A stretch of DNA of 64,000 bases. Origin: Vreelandella subglaciescola (GTDB taxonomy: Bacteria; Pseudomonadota; Gammaproteobacteria; Pseudomonadales; Halomonadaceae). The position numbers were made by a program, and so were the translations under genes. Of the stretch, positions 38,374 to 45,891 are shown in pieces; the stretch's first letter is position 1, and every line of letters starts with the position of its first letter. The DNA lies in NCBI RefSeq assembly GCF_900142895.1, contig NZ_LT670847.1:1364001-1428000 (forward strand), in the 5' to 3' direction. The notes below the pieces were generated by a model. That model was not told the DNA's origin. It did not search any database and saw only the letters and a list, made by a program, of their open reading frames with translations.

Positions 38374-39000
38374 ATGACACGAAAACGCTCCTTTCGACAA
38401 AACGATCGCAAAAACGCTACGCGCGGCCAGGCCCGGTCAGGCGGCAAGCTGCGCATCATCGGCGGCGAATTCCGCCGTCGCCAGCTGCCCGTGCCCGATC
38501 TGCCGGGGCTGCGCCCGACGCCGGACCGCGTGCGCGAAACGCTGTTCAACTGGCTGGGCCAGACGCTCAACGGCAAGCGCGTGCTGGACGCCTTTGCCGG
38601 CACCGGCGCACTGGGGATCGAGGCGCTGTCCCGAGGTGCCGCGCGCGTGGACTTTATCGAGCGCGACGCTAAAGCCGCCGCCCAGCTGTGGGAGAACCTG
38701 GCCACGCTAAAGGCCGATAGCGGCGACGTCATTCGCGAGGACGTTCAGGCGTTTCTTGCGCGACCGTCAGGCATCGATGAACCCTTTGATCTGGTGCTGC
38801 TCGACCCGCCCTTTCATCAAGGGCTTGTCGACACCTGCTGCGACGCGCTTGAAACCGGCGGCTGGCTGTCACCGGACGCTCTGATTTACGTGGAGGCCGA
38901 GTCGACCCTCACGCCGGTCGTACCCGGTCACTGGCAGCTGTATCGTCAAACCCGGGCCGGAGAAACCACCGCGCGGCTTTACCAGCGCAAAGACGGCTAA
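38374..39000 (+). CDS. rsmD: 16S rRNA m2G966 methyltransferase RsmD
   Basis: Methylates guanine 966 of 16S rRNA in the 30S subunit. The 208-residue protein begins with a basic arm (MTRKRSFRQNDRKNATRGQA), then GKLRIIGGEFRRRQL, the PTPDRVRETLFNWL segment, the SAM motif VLDAFAGTGALGIEALSRGA and the catalytic LLDPPF. The ATG at 38374 has no obvious ribosome site. It is divergent from ftsY, the common rsmD-ftsYEX arrangement. Confidence 0.95.
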   Translation: MTRKRSFRQNDRKNATRGQARSGGKLRIIGGEFRRRQLPVPDLPGLRPTPDRVRETLFNWLGQTLNGKRVLDAFAGTGALGIEALSRGAARVDFIERDAKAAAQLWENLATLKADSGDVIREDVQAFLARPSGIDEPFDLVLLDPPFHQGLVDTCCDALETGGWLSPDALIYVEAESTLTPVVPGHWQLYRQTRAGETTARLYQRKDG

Positions 39001-39071
39001 GTCGCGCTTGCCGGCGCGCGGCGTGGGCGTTACGCTCAGCGCAGCCCTTGTGCCAGCCGTCGTCGGCTATC

Positions 39072-39101
39072 TTGAACGTCGGCCACGCTGAATCACACAA
39101 T
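39072..39101 (+). promoter_or_regulatory. Possible promoter for the zapB-like gene
   Basis: TTGAAC (39072-39077), 18-bp spacer, CACAAT (39096-39101), about 35 bases before the ATG. Both hexamers match only 4 of 6 bases. Confidence 0.3.
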
Positions 39102-39136
39102 TATTGCATTGTTTACTTACTCGCCAGGAGACAGAC

Positions 39137-39316
39137 ATGAGCCAGGAACTGTTCAATCAGCTTGAGCAAAAAGTGACAGCCACGGTAGAAGCGCTTGAGC
39201 TTTCCAAGCTGGAAAACGACGAGCTGCGCGAAGAAAACCAGAAGCTCAAGCAGGAGCGCGAAGAGTGGGGACACCGCCTGAACGGCCTGCTGCAGAAGTT
39301 TGAAGAAACCGCTTAA
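39137..39316 (+). CDS. zapB: ZapB-like cell division coiled-coil protein
   Basis: A 59-residue coiled-coil protein, MSQELFNQLEQKVTATVEAL at the N terminus, then heptads through LENDELREENQKLKQEREEW and an end HRLNGLLQKFEET. From memory of E. coli ZapB (81 residues), both ends and the heptad register correspond, while the middle is shorter by about three heptads. ZapB links FtsZ-associated ZapA to MatP. CAGGAG gives a good ribosome site. It is a lone gene between rsmD and rimI. The closely related TIGR02449 small coiled-coil family is the alternative. Confidence 0.72.
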   Translation: MSQELFNQLEQKVTATVEALELSKLENDELREENQKLKQEREEWGHRLNGLLQKFEETA

Positions 39317-39335
39317 AGACACGGTTTGAAGGCGC

Positions 39336-39848
39336 CTACTGCGCTTCACCTGCCGCCAATGGCAGCGACATCAGCAGCGCATCTTCACGGCCAGCGTCGC
39401 TGGCTGACGCGGCGGGGTAATAATGGTTGCGCCGCCCGTCCACGCTGAAGCCGTGGCGCTGATAGAGCGCAATGGCGGCAGCATTGCCGGCTCTGACTTC
39501 CAGCAACAGGCGTTCGCTGTGAAAGCGCTCGGCCATACGCTGTGCTGCGCGCATCAGCGCATCGCCTACTCCCTGGCCACGCCGTTCGGGCAGCACGCCA
39601 ACGGCCTGAATCTCGGCGTCAAAGGGCTGGCGCGCCAGCAGGATAAACCCCATCAGCTGCGGCGCATCTACGGCGCCCGTAAGCGCACCCAGCACACAGG
39701 CATCCGCCGCGCCCAGCGCCTCTTTTAGCTCGGCGGGCGTTGCACCGCTGTGTGCGATACCTTCCACCGTTTCAAGCAGGCTTTTATGCTGCGACGTTAA
39801 CGCCGTTATGCGAAACGTCGCCTCGTCATCAGCGGCTACGCTAGTCAT
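39336..39848 (-). CDS. rimI: Ribosomal protein S18-alanine N-acetyltransferase
   Basis: GNAT-fold enzyme that acetylates the N-terminal Ala of ribosomal protein S18. The 170 residues include the acetyl-CoA site VLPERRGQGVGDALMRAA and the C-terminal LLLEVRAGNAAAIALYQRHG, typical of RimI. It is slightly longer than E. coli RimI, with an extra N-terminal stretch. Its start overlaps the preceding gene by 8 bp; that neighbour is the holD-like gene, the same holD-rimI pairing as in E. coli. Confidence 0.93.
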   Translation of the reverse strand: MTSVAADDEATFRITALTSQHKSLLETVEGIAHSGATPAELKEALGAADACVLGALTGAVDAPQLMGFILLARQPFDAEIQAVGVLPERRGQGVGDALMRAAQRMAERFHSERLLLEVRAGNAAAIALYQRHGFSVDGRRNHYYPAASASDAGREDALLMSLPLAAGEAQ

Positions 39849-40650
39849 CGTCCTGCGCCTCGCGCCAGCGCTCGCCCAGCGCCTTGATGGCCGGCCACAG
39901 TGCGCGCTTGGCAGCGCCGTCATGCAACAGCGTTTCCAGCGCGGGGCCTTGCCATAGCGGCAGCGCAAGCGTATTCGAGCGCGTGGCGCTTTTTTCCTGA
40001 TGCGGATCAAGCACCTCGCCCAGCGGGGTTTGCTGCTCACCGGCCCACCACAGCACGTGCGAAAGCACCCAGCCGTTGCGGCTTGCCGTACCGCTGACAA
40101 AGGCGCTCAGGCCTTCGCGGGCTTCAACCAGCGGCTCTTCGGCGGCGGGGCCATCGGCCAGCGGCGGCCAGGTAAATGTCTGCCAGGCCGACATGGCCGA
40201 CGGCGCAATGCCCGCCGCCTGATAGATATTAACCAGAAATTTGCGCTGCTCGGCCGTCAGCTCGCCGTCGTGCAGGCTGAGCCAGCGCCCGCCAAGACAG
40301 AGTCCCGACAGCGTAAAGGACAGCGGCTGACGGGGGGCAGGAGTCGTCGGCGCCTTTTCTGCCGGCGCAGGCACCGGCTCGGCGCGTGATGGCACGTCAT
40401 CCAACAGCGCCTTGATGGACGCAGGATTGGCCGCCGGCTCAGGCGCAGCAGCGCGGCGGTCGGCTTCGGCCTGTTGGGCATCGTCAAGCAGCGCATGCAA
40501 GCGCTGGCTGGGCGAGGCAGGCGCCTGCGGCGCCGGTTGCTCCCAATCGCAGGCCGTTGTGGCCAGCGCGTTGGGCAGGCAGTAGCGCGATGCCAGCGTA
40601 GTAATACCCATGGCCTCAAGGTACTGCCGGCGAACGACTTCCTGATTCAC
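39841..40650 (-). CDS. holD: Probable DNA polymerase III psi subunit (divergent, pseudomonad-like)
   Basis: A 269-residue protein without an obvious annotation. The N terminus (YLEAMGITTLASRYCLPNAL, about 10-29) follows the E. coli HolD pattern of a short helix, LGIT, an Arg and a Pro-Ala-Leu. The C terminus (LPLWQGPALETLLHDGAAKR, then ALWPAIK) matches the HolD end, where a Leu-rich segment precedes an ALW helix. Between them is a long Ala/Pro-rich linker (about 36-108) absent from E. coli. Position directly before rimI supports it, as does the known cryptic psi of pseudomonads at the same locus. The start is GTG, overlapping bolA as GTGA. Without a search this remains probable. Confidence 0.7.
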   Translation of the reverse strand: MNQEVVRRQYLEAMGITTLASRYCLPNALATTACDWEQPAPQAPASPSQRLHALLDDAQQAEADRRAAAPEPAANPASIKALLDDVPSRAEPVPAPAEKAPTTPAPRQPLSFTLSGLCLGGRWLSLHDGELTAEQRKFLVNIYQAAGIAPSAMSAWQTFTWPPLADGPAAEEPLVEAREGLSAFVSGTASRNGWVLSHVLWWAGEQQTPLGEVLDPHQEKSATRSNTLALPLWQGPALETLLHDGAAKRALWPAIKALGERWREAQDDD

Positions 40651-40955
40651 TTGCCGCCGCCACGGCAGTCGGGCGAGTCCGGGCGCTCACCGCCACGCGC
40701 CTGCCATTCTGCCGGCGTGTAAAGGTGCAGCGCCAGCGCGTGCACCGGGCCTGCCAACTCGTCGGCGAGCAGCTTGTAGACCTGCTGATGACGCTTGACC
40801 GGCATCAGCCCGTCAAGCTGTTCGCTAACCAGCGTGACCTTGAAGTGCGTCTCGGAATTGGGCGGCACGTTGTGGCGGTGGCTTTCGTTCTCCACGCGCA
40901 GTACCGACGGCGCCAGCGCATCAAGCTTGTGCTCAATCTGTGTCTGCAGCGTCAC
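40647..40955 (-). CDS. BolA/IbaG family protein
   Basis: A 102-residue BolA-fold protein. The core HKLDALAPSVLRVENESHRH, then FKVTLVSEQLDGLMPVKRHQ and VYKLLADELAGPVHALALHL, is diagnostic, and the conserved His in RHQQVY would bind a Fe-S cluster together with a monothiol glutaredoxin. I choose the GTG at 40953-40955 because AAGGAG lies 7 bases upstream; an ATG 20 codons earlier passes through a duplicated non-coding stretch. The tail is Gly/Arg/Asp-rich. It overlaps the holD-like gene by 4 bp. BolA proper fits better than IbaG by the HNVPPNSETHFKV segment. Confidence 0.9.
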   Translation of the reverse strand: MTLQTQIEHKLDALAPSVLRVENESHRHNVPPNSETHFKVTLVSEQLDGLMPVKRHQQVYKLLADELAGPVHALALHLYTPAEWQARGGERPDSPDCRGGGK

Positions 40956-40977
40956 GGCTATCTCCTTGGCGGACGGT

Positions 40978-41005
40978 TCTTGATAAACAGGTCTTGATAA
41001 ACGGT
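40978..41005. repeat. Tandem duplication upstream of bolA
   Basis: TCTTGATAAACAGG is followed directly by TCTTGATAAACGGT, two 14-bp units, in the 80-bp MFS-bolA gap, about 20 bases before the bolA start. Confidence 0.85.
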
Positions 41006-41035
41006 TCTTATGCATATGACCCCAATGGTACGCGC

Positions 41036-42436
41036 TTATGCGCTACGCGACGATGCACGCTCGCGCATGGCACGGCGCGCCAGCGGAATCCGCGCCACGC
41101 TCGCGATCAGCGATAACAGCGCGGTCAACGCCCCCAGCCACAGCGTCACCTGCACGGCCAGCCCCAGCGCCAGTGCCGCACCCACCAGCGCCACGCCCAG
41201 CGATTGACCCACGGTGCGCGTGGTGCTCATTACCCCGGAGGCGTTGGCGCTGCGCGCCGCCGGCAGGCTGGCCATCATCTCGCGGTTATTGGGCGGCTGA
41301 AAAAGGCCAAAGCCGATACCGCACAGCGCAACGCGCCACAGGCTGCCGGCAATGCCGGTGCTTTCATCCACCAGCGCCAGCGCGACAAACCCCACGATCA
41401 AAAGCCCCAGGCCGATACTTGAAAGCACGCTGGGATTCACCCGGTCGGCCAGGCGGCCGGCCAACGGCCCCACCACCATCAGCGCCAGCGGCCAGGGGGT
41501 AAACAGCCAGGCAGTGAGCAGCGGGCTCAGCCCCATTTTTTCCTGATAGAGAAACGACAGCGCGACAAACGCCAGCCCCTGCCCCACAAAGGCAAAGCCC
41601 GAGGCCGACACCGCCAGGGTGAAGCGCTTTTCGCGGAACAGGTGCAGCGGCAGTAGCGGATACGGCGCGCGCCTCTGGCGGCGGATAAACGCCGTGCCGG
41701 CCAGCAACATGCCAAGCCCGAACCCTGCGCACTGCCAAACGGGGGCGCGGTGCCCTATTGCGTTCATGGTCAGAAACAGGCTGGCCAGCATCAGCATCGA
41801 ATACAGCGCGCCGCGCGTGTCAAAGCTGCCCTGACGCGGCGTTTCTTTGGGCAGCGCATGGCGGGCGAGCAAAAACGAGGCCAGCCCCAGCGGCACGTTA
41901 AGCGCAAACAGCCAGGGCCAATGGGTAAACGACAGCACCAGCCCGCTGAGCGTGGGGCCGGCGGCGTAGCCACCGCCCACCACCAGCGCGGAGAGCCCCA
42001 GCGCGCTGCCCAGCAGGCGTGAGGGGAAAATCAGCCGGTAGATTGATGGGCCGATGGACAGCGTCGCCGCTGCACCCAGCCCCTGCAGCGCACGAAACAC
42101 CAGCAGGGTATCCAGATTGCGCGACAGCGCCGACCCCAGCGCGGCCACGACAAACGTGCCCAGCCCGAACAGGTAAATGCGCCGGCGGGTCACCAGTTCG
42201 CTGAGCCCGGCAAAGACCAGCAAAAACGCCGCGCACACCACCTGGAAGATATTGGTGACCCAGACCACGTCGCTGGACGTCACCTTGAGGTCGGCGGCAA
42301 TGGACGGCAACGCCAGATTGATCATGGTGGTATCCACCACCGCCATCAGCGTACCGCTAACCAGCGCCAGCACGGCAAGAAAGCGCTCGGGGCCCGGCAG
42401 GCCATCGTCGCCTGCGCGCGTTTCAAACAGTCGCAT
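41036..42436 (-). CDS. MFS transporter, DHA2-like (14-helix drug:proton antiporter type)
   Basis: A 466-residue inner-membrane protein with about 13-14 hydrophobic helices. The first helix region FLAVLALVSGTLMAVVDTTM holds the DHA2 motif with Asp35. The loop 2-3 motif reads SELVTRRRIYLFGL, and helix 5 contains GYAAGPTLSGLVL (antiporter motif C-like). It resembles EmrB/QacA pumps, but substrate cannot be told. No membrane fusion partner is adjacent. A 13-bp duplication covers the start codon and creates an overlapping 8-codon frame just upstream. It lies downstream of the acidic unknown and lysS. Confidence 0.9.
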   Translation of the reverse strand: MRLFETRAGDDGLPGPERFLAVLALVSGTLMAVVDTTMINLALPSIAADLKVTSSDVVWVTNIFQVVCAAFLLVFAGLSELVTRRRIYLFGLGTFVVAALGSALSRNLDTLLVFRALQGLGAAATLSIGPSIYRLIFPSRLLGSALGLSALVVGGGYAAGPTLSGLVLSFTHWPWLFALNVPLGLASFLLARHALPKETPRQGSFDTRGALYSMLMLASLFLTMNAIGHRAPVWQCAGFGLGMLLAGTAFIRRQRRAPYPLLPLHLFREKRFTLAVSASGFAFVGQGLAFVALSFLYQEKMGLSPLLTAWLFTPWPLALMVVGPLAGRLADRVNPSVLSSIGLGLLIVGFVALALVDESTGIAGSLWRVALCGIGFGLFQPPNNREMMASLPAARSANASGVMSTTRTVGQSLGVALVGAALALGLAVQVTLWLGALTALLSLIASVARIPLARRAMRERASSRSA

Positions 42437-42453
42437 GGGTCAGTCGCATGGGT
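42428..42453. repeat. 13-bp tandem duplication spanning the MFS start codon
   Basis: CAGTCGCATGGGT occurs twice back to back (42428-42440, 42441-42453). Each copy carries an ATG on the minus strand; only the downstream one is in frame with the transporter. Confidence 0.92.
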
Positions 42454-42479
42454 AAAAATCCTTGGGGAAACACACGAAC

Positions 42480-42520
42480 GCGCCTGCTGAAACCGGATCG
42501 AAATCGGTTCCAGCAGGCGC
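42480..42520. repeat. Long imperfect hairpin between the acidic unknown and the MFS gene
   Basis: GCGCCTGCTG (42480-42489) pairs with CAGCAGGCGC (42511-42520), and inside AACCG pairs with CGGTT, giving 15 base pairs with one mismatch. No T tract follows on either strand. It may weaken read-through on the minus strand from the acidic unknown into the transporter. Confidence 0.6.
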
Positions 42521-42574
42521 GGCTGTGGCACGACGCCCTTGACTCAGGACGCTTGGGGAAAAGGCGAGTAGGCG

Positions 42575-42961
42575 CTAGTCGGGCTCGTTATCGAGCAATA
42601 GCGCATCGTCGACTTCCGAGATTTCCAGCGCCGTTTCGTCATCCAGATCCACGGCGAGAAAGCTGTACTCAATGCGCAGAAAGGCCTGAAACAACGACCA
42701 GTCCAGCGCGGCCGGCCACTGACTCTCGTCTTCTTCCCAGGCAAGCAGCTCGGTTTCAAAGATGTCCACGTAGCGTTCGCGCACGTAGGCTTCAAGCGCC
42801 TCGGGCGTGTCCATTTCGGGAATCAGATAGACGGTACTCTCGCGTTCGACGTCGCCCAACGCCAGGTCATCGTCTCCCATGGCAGGCTCAAGCGCGTTGA
42901 TCCAGTCCACAAATTCCTGGGTCGGCCTGACACTCAAGGCGGAGCGGTTAAGCAGTTTCAT
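42575..42961 (-). CDS. Acidic hypothetical protein
   Basis: A 128-residue protein I do not recognise. It begins MKLLNRSALSVRPTQEFVDW and is strongly acidic throughout, ending DDALLLDNEPD. It has six Trp or Tyr-rich hydrophobic patches (VYLIPEMDTPEALEAYVRER, LFQAFLRIEYSFLAV) but no signal peptide, membrane segment or metal motif. AAGGAGA is an excellent ribosome site and codon use matches the neighbours, so it is real. It follows lysS by 127 bp on the same strand. No function can be inferred. Confidence 0.8.
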   Translation of the reverse strand: MKLLNRSALSVRPTQEFVDWINALEPAMGDDDLALGDVERESTVYLIPEMDTPEALEAYVRERYVDIFETELLAWEEDESQWPAALDWSLFQAFLRIEYSFLAVDLDDETALEISEVDDALLLDNEPD

Positions 42962-43088
42962 GGGGTTCTCCTTATAGAACGATGCCTTTGCTGAACGATC
43001 TTCACCGTCGAAACAGCATCTTGAAACGCAGTCAGTATGGGCGTTTGAGCGCCGACTTGCCAACGTTTGCCAACCCGATGTCCGGTCT

Positions 43089-44600
43089 CTACACGTCCGC
43101 TTCCGGACGCATGGCCGGGAACAGCAGCACGTCGCGGATCGAGGCGCTGTCGGTAAACAGCATCACCAGCCGGTCAATGCCGATACCTTCGCCCGCGGTG
43201 GGCGGCAGGCCGTATTCCAGCGCGCGCACATAGTCAGCATCATAGTACATCGCTTCCAGGTCACCGGCGTCTTTTTCCGCCACCTGCTCTTTAAAGCGCT
43301 GGGCCTGATCTTCGGCGTCGTTAAGCTCCGAGAAGCCGTTGGCGATCTCGCGCCCGCCAACAAAGAACTCGAAGCGATCGGTGACGAAGGGATTAGCGTC
43401 ATTGCGCCGTGCCAGCGGGCTGACCTCGGCCGGGTATTCGATGATGAACGTCGGCTGATCAAGCTTGTGCTCGGCCACTTCTTCAAAGATTTCGGTCTGC
43501 AGCTTGCCCAGCCCCCAGCTGTCCTTGACCGCAATGCCCAGCTTGTCGGCCAGCACGCGGGCGGCGTCCAGCGTGTCCAGATCGGCATCCACAATGCCAT
43601 CGCCATGGGTCAGGATCGCGTTGCGCAGAGTGATGCGCGCAAACGCTTTGCCAAAGTCGTACTCGGCGCCCTGATACGGAATCAGCGTGGTGCCCAGCAC
43701 CTGTTCGGCGGTGGTGCGCAGCATGGCTTCGGTCATGTCGAGCAGATCAAGGTAGTCGGCGTAGGCCCAGTAAAACTCGACCATGGTGAATTCGGGGTTA
43801 TGCCGCGTGGAGAGCCCTTCATTTCTGAAGTTACGGTTGATCTCAAAGACCTTTTCAAACCCACCGACCACCAGCCGCTTGAGGTAAAGCTCGGGGGCAA
43901 CGCGCAGGTACATGTCGATGTCCAGCGCGTTGTGATGGGTCATGAACGGCCGCGCCGTCGCCCCGCCGGGAATCTGCTGCAGCATTGGCGTCTCCACTTC
44001 CATGAAGTCGCGGGCTTCAAAAAAGCGGCGCATGGCGCTGATCACCGCCGCGCGGATTTCAAATACGCGGCGCGAGTCGGGGTTCATGATCAGGTCAACG
44101 TAGCGCTGGCGGTAGCGGGCTTCCTGATCGGTCAGGCCATGGAACTTGTCCGGCAGCGGACGCAGGCTTTTGGTGAGAAGCGTGGCGTCGACCATTTTGA
44201 CGTACAGGTCGCCCTTGCCAGATTTGTGCACCGGCCCACGGCCGGCAACGATATCGCCAATATCCCAGCCTTTGACGTCGTCAAGCACGTCGTCGGGCAG
44301 GCCTTTTTTATCCACGTAAAGCTGGATTTGCCCGGCCACGTCCTGAATCACGATAAAGGGGCCACGTTTGCGCATGACGCGCCCGGCGACCGAAGCGTAC
44401 TGGTCAAGCACTTCCAGCTCGGCCTTGTCCTTGTCACCCAGCGCGTCCTGCAGCTCGACGCTCAGGTTGTCGCGGCGAAAATCGTTGGGAAACGCACTTT
44501 TCCCCTGGGCGGCGGTCTTTTCGCGGTGTGCGGAAAGCTTGGCGCGGCGCTCAGCGATTAAGTGGTTTTCGTTCTCAAAAGACGCGTCCTGATTAGCCAT
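43089..44600 (-). CDS. lysS: Lysyl-tRNA synthetase, class II
   Basis: Charges tRNA-Lys. The 503 residues comprise an N-terminal OB-fold anticodon-binding domain (about 60-165, [20 protein letters not shown]) and the class II catalytic core with motif 1 ([16 protein letters not shown]), motif 2 ([20 protein letters not shown]) and motif 3 ([15 protein letters not shown]). I start at the ATG at 44598-44600 ([20 protein letters not shown]) with AAGGGTG upstream. It follows prfB by 34 bp, the conserved prfB-lysS pair. Confidence 0.98.
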   Translation of the reverse strand: MANQDASFENENHLIAERRAKLSAHREKTAAQGKSAFPNDFRRDNLSVELQDALGDKDKAELEVLDQYASVAGRVMRKRGPFIVIQDVAGQIQLYVDKKGLPDDVLDDVKGWDIGDIVAGRGPVHKSGKGDLYVKMVDATLLTKSLRPLPDKFHGLTDQEARYRQRYVDLIMNPDSRRVFEIRAAVISAMRRFFEARDFMEVETPMLQQIPGGATARPFMTHHNALDIDMYLRVAPELYLKRLVVGGFEKVFEINRNFRNEGLSTRHNPEFTMVEFYWAYADYLDLLDMTEAMLRTTAEQVLGTTLIPYQGAEYDFGKAFARITLRNAILTHGDGIVDADLDTLDAARVLADKLGIAVKDSWGLGKLQTEIFEEVAEHKLDQPTFIIEYPAEVSPLARRNDANPFVTDRFEFFVGGREIANGFSELNDAEDQAQRFKEQVAEKDAGDLEAMYYDADYVRALEYGLPPTAGEGIGIDRLVMLFTDSASIRDVLLFPAMRPEADV

Positions 44601-44634
44601 TCGGGCACCCTTACAATGATAAAACCCTGAAAAA

Positions 44635-45733
44635 TTACAAACCCTGCTTAAGGCTCGCGACGATAAACTGATCCAGATCACCATCGAGCACTTTTTCGCA
44701 GTTGCTCGACTGCACGCCGGTGCGCAAATCCTTGATGCGCTGGTCGTCCAGCACGTAGGAGCGGATCTGGCTGCCCCAGCCGATGTCAGCTTTGGAGTCT
44801 TCCGCTTCCTGCTTGGCGGCGTTGCGCTTTTGCATCTCAAGTTCCCAGAGCCTGGCCCTGAGCTGCTTCATGGCAGAGTCACGGTTGGCGTGCTGGCTGC
44901 GCTGGCTCTGGCAGGCTACCACCACCCCGGTCGGCTCGTGGGTAATACGCACGGCCGAGTCGGTGGTGTTGACGTGCTGGCCGCCGGCGCCGCTTGAGCG
45001 GTAAGTGTCGGTGCGCAGGTCTGAGGGGTTGATATCCACCTCGAAGCTGTCGTCCACCTCGGGGGAGAGAAACACCGAGGAAAACGACGTGTGACGGCGC
45101 CCGCCCGAATCAAACGGACTTTTGCGCACCAGCCGGTGTACGCCGGTCTCGGTGCGCAGCCAGCCAAAAGCGTAGTCGCCCTGGATATGCAGCGACGCAG
45201 ACTTGATGCCAGCCACGTCGCCGGCCGAAATTTCGGTAATGTCTGCCTTGAAGCCGTGGTGCTCGGCCCAACGCAGATACATGCGAAGCAGGATATTGGC
45301 CCAGTCCTGCGCCTCGGTGCCGCCGGAGCCCGACTGGATATCCAGATAGGCGTTGTTTTCATCCATCTCGCCGGAAAACATGCGCCGGAACTCGAGCTTT
45401 TCAAGCGCGGCCTGCAGGTTATCAAGCTCTGCCCGAACTTCGTCCACCGTCGCTTCGTCGTCTTCCACCTCGGCCAGCTCGAGCAGGTCTTCGCTATCGC
45501 CAAGCCCCTGTTCAAGGGTGTCGATGGTGGTGACGATGGTCTCCAGCGAGGCACGCTCTTTACCCAGTTTCTGGGCGTAGCCGGGATCGCTCCAGACGTT
45601 CGGGTCTTCAAGCTCGCGGGTGACTTCTTCTAGCCGGTCTTTACGCTCAGCATAGTCAAAGATACCCCCTAAGAATGCCTGTCCGCTCCGACAGATCCTT
45701 GATTTGATTGTGAATCGGGTTGGTTTCCAGCAT
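44635..45733 (-). CDS. prfB: Peptide chain release factor 2, with programmed +1 frameshift
   Basis: Recognises UGA and UAA and releases the finished peptide. Translation begins at the ATG at 45731-45733; 25 codons (to CTT at 45659-45661) are followed by an in-frame TGA at 45656-45658. Shifting +1 continues in the frame read from 45657 to the stop at 44635, giving 365 residues, the E. coli length. The second part has the anticodon-like SPF ([15 protein letters not shown]) and the GGQ motif ([20 protein letters not shown]). The interruption is the family's autoregulatory frameshift, not a mutation. Confidence 0.97.
45655..45670 (-). promoter_or_regulatory. RF2 programmed frameshift signal
   Basis: Minus strand: Shine-Dalgarno-like AGGGGG (45665-45670), 3-base spacer TAT, slippery CTT and the TGA stop followed by C. 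Low RF2 slows termination at this UGA and allows slippage into the main frame. As I remember it, the E. coli site is identical. Confidence 0.95.
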
Positions 45734-45839
45734 GGATGCGCCCCAGATGTGTGGCTTTGGCAAAGCGGGCATTGTAGCGAAACCGGGCGCCTCCCGCATC
45801 CATCGCCCCGCCACATCCGCATAAAAACACGCGGCCAGC

Positions 45840-45863
45840 AAAAAACCCGGCCGGAGCCGGGTT
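45840..45863 (-). terminator. Terminator downstream of the FadL-like gene
   Basis: Minus-strand AACCCGGC, 4-base loop, GCCGGGTT then TTTT. It lies 28 bp after the fadL stop and separates it from prfB. Confidence 0.85.
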
Positions 45864-45891
45864 GGGTAGCGCTCATACACAGCGTGAAGCG

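Noticed and set aside
45656..45733. Apparent premature stop near the 5' end of prfB (pseudogene?)
   Set aside because: The stop sits in the canonical RF2 frameshift signal, so the gene is intact.
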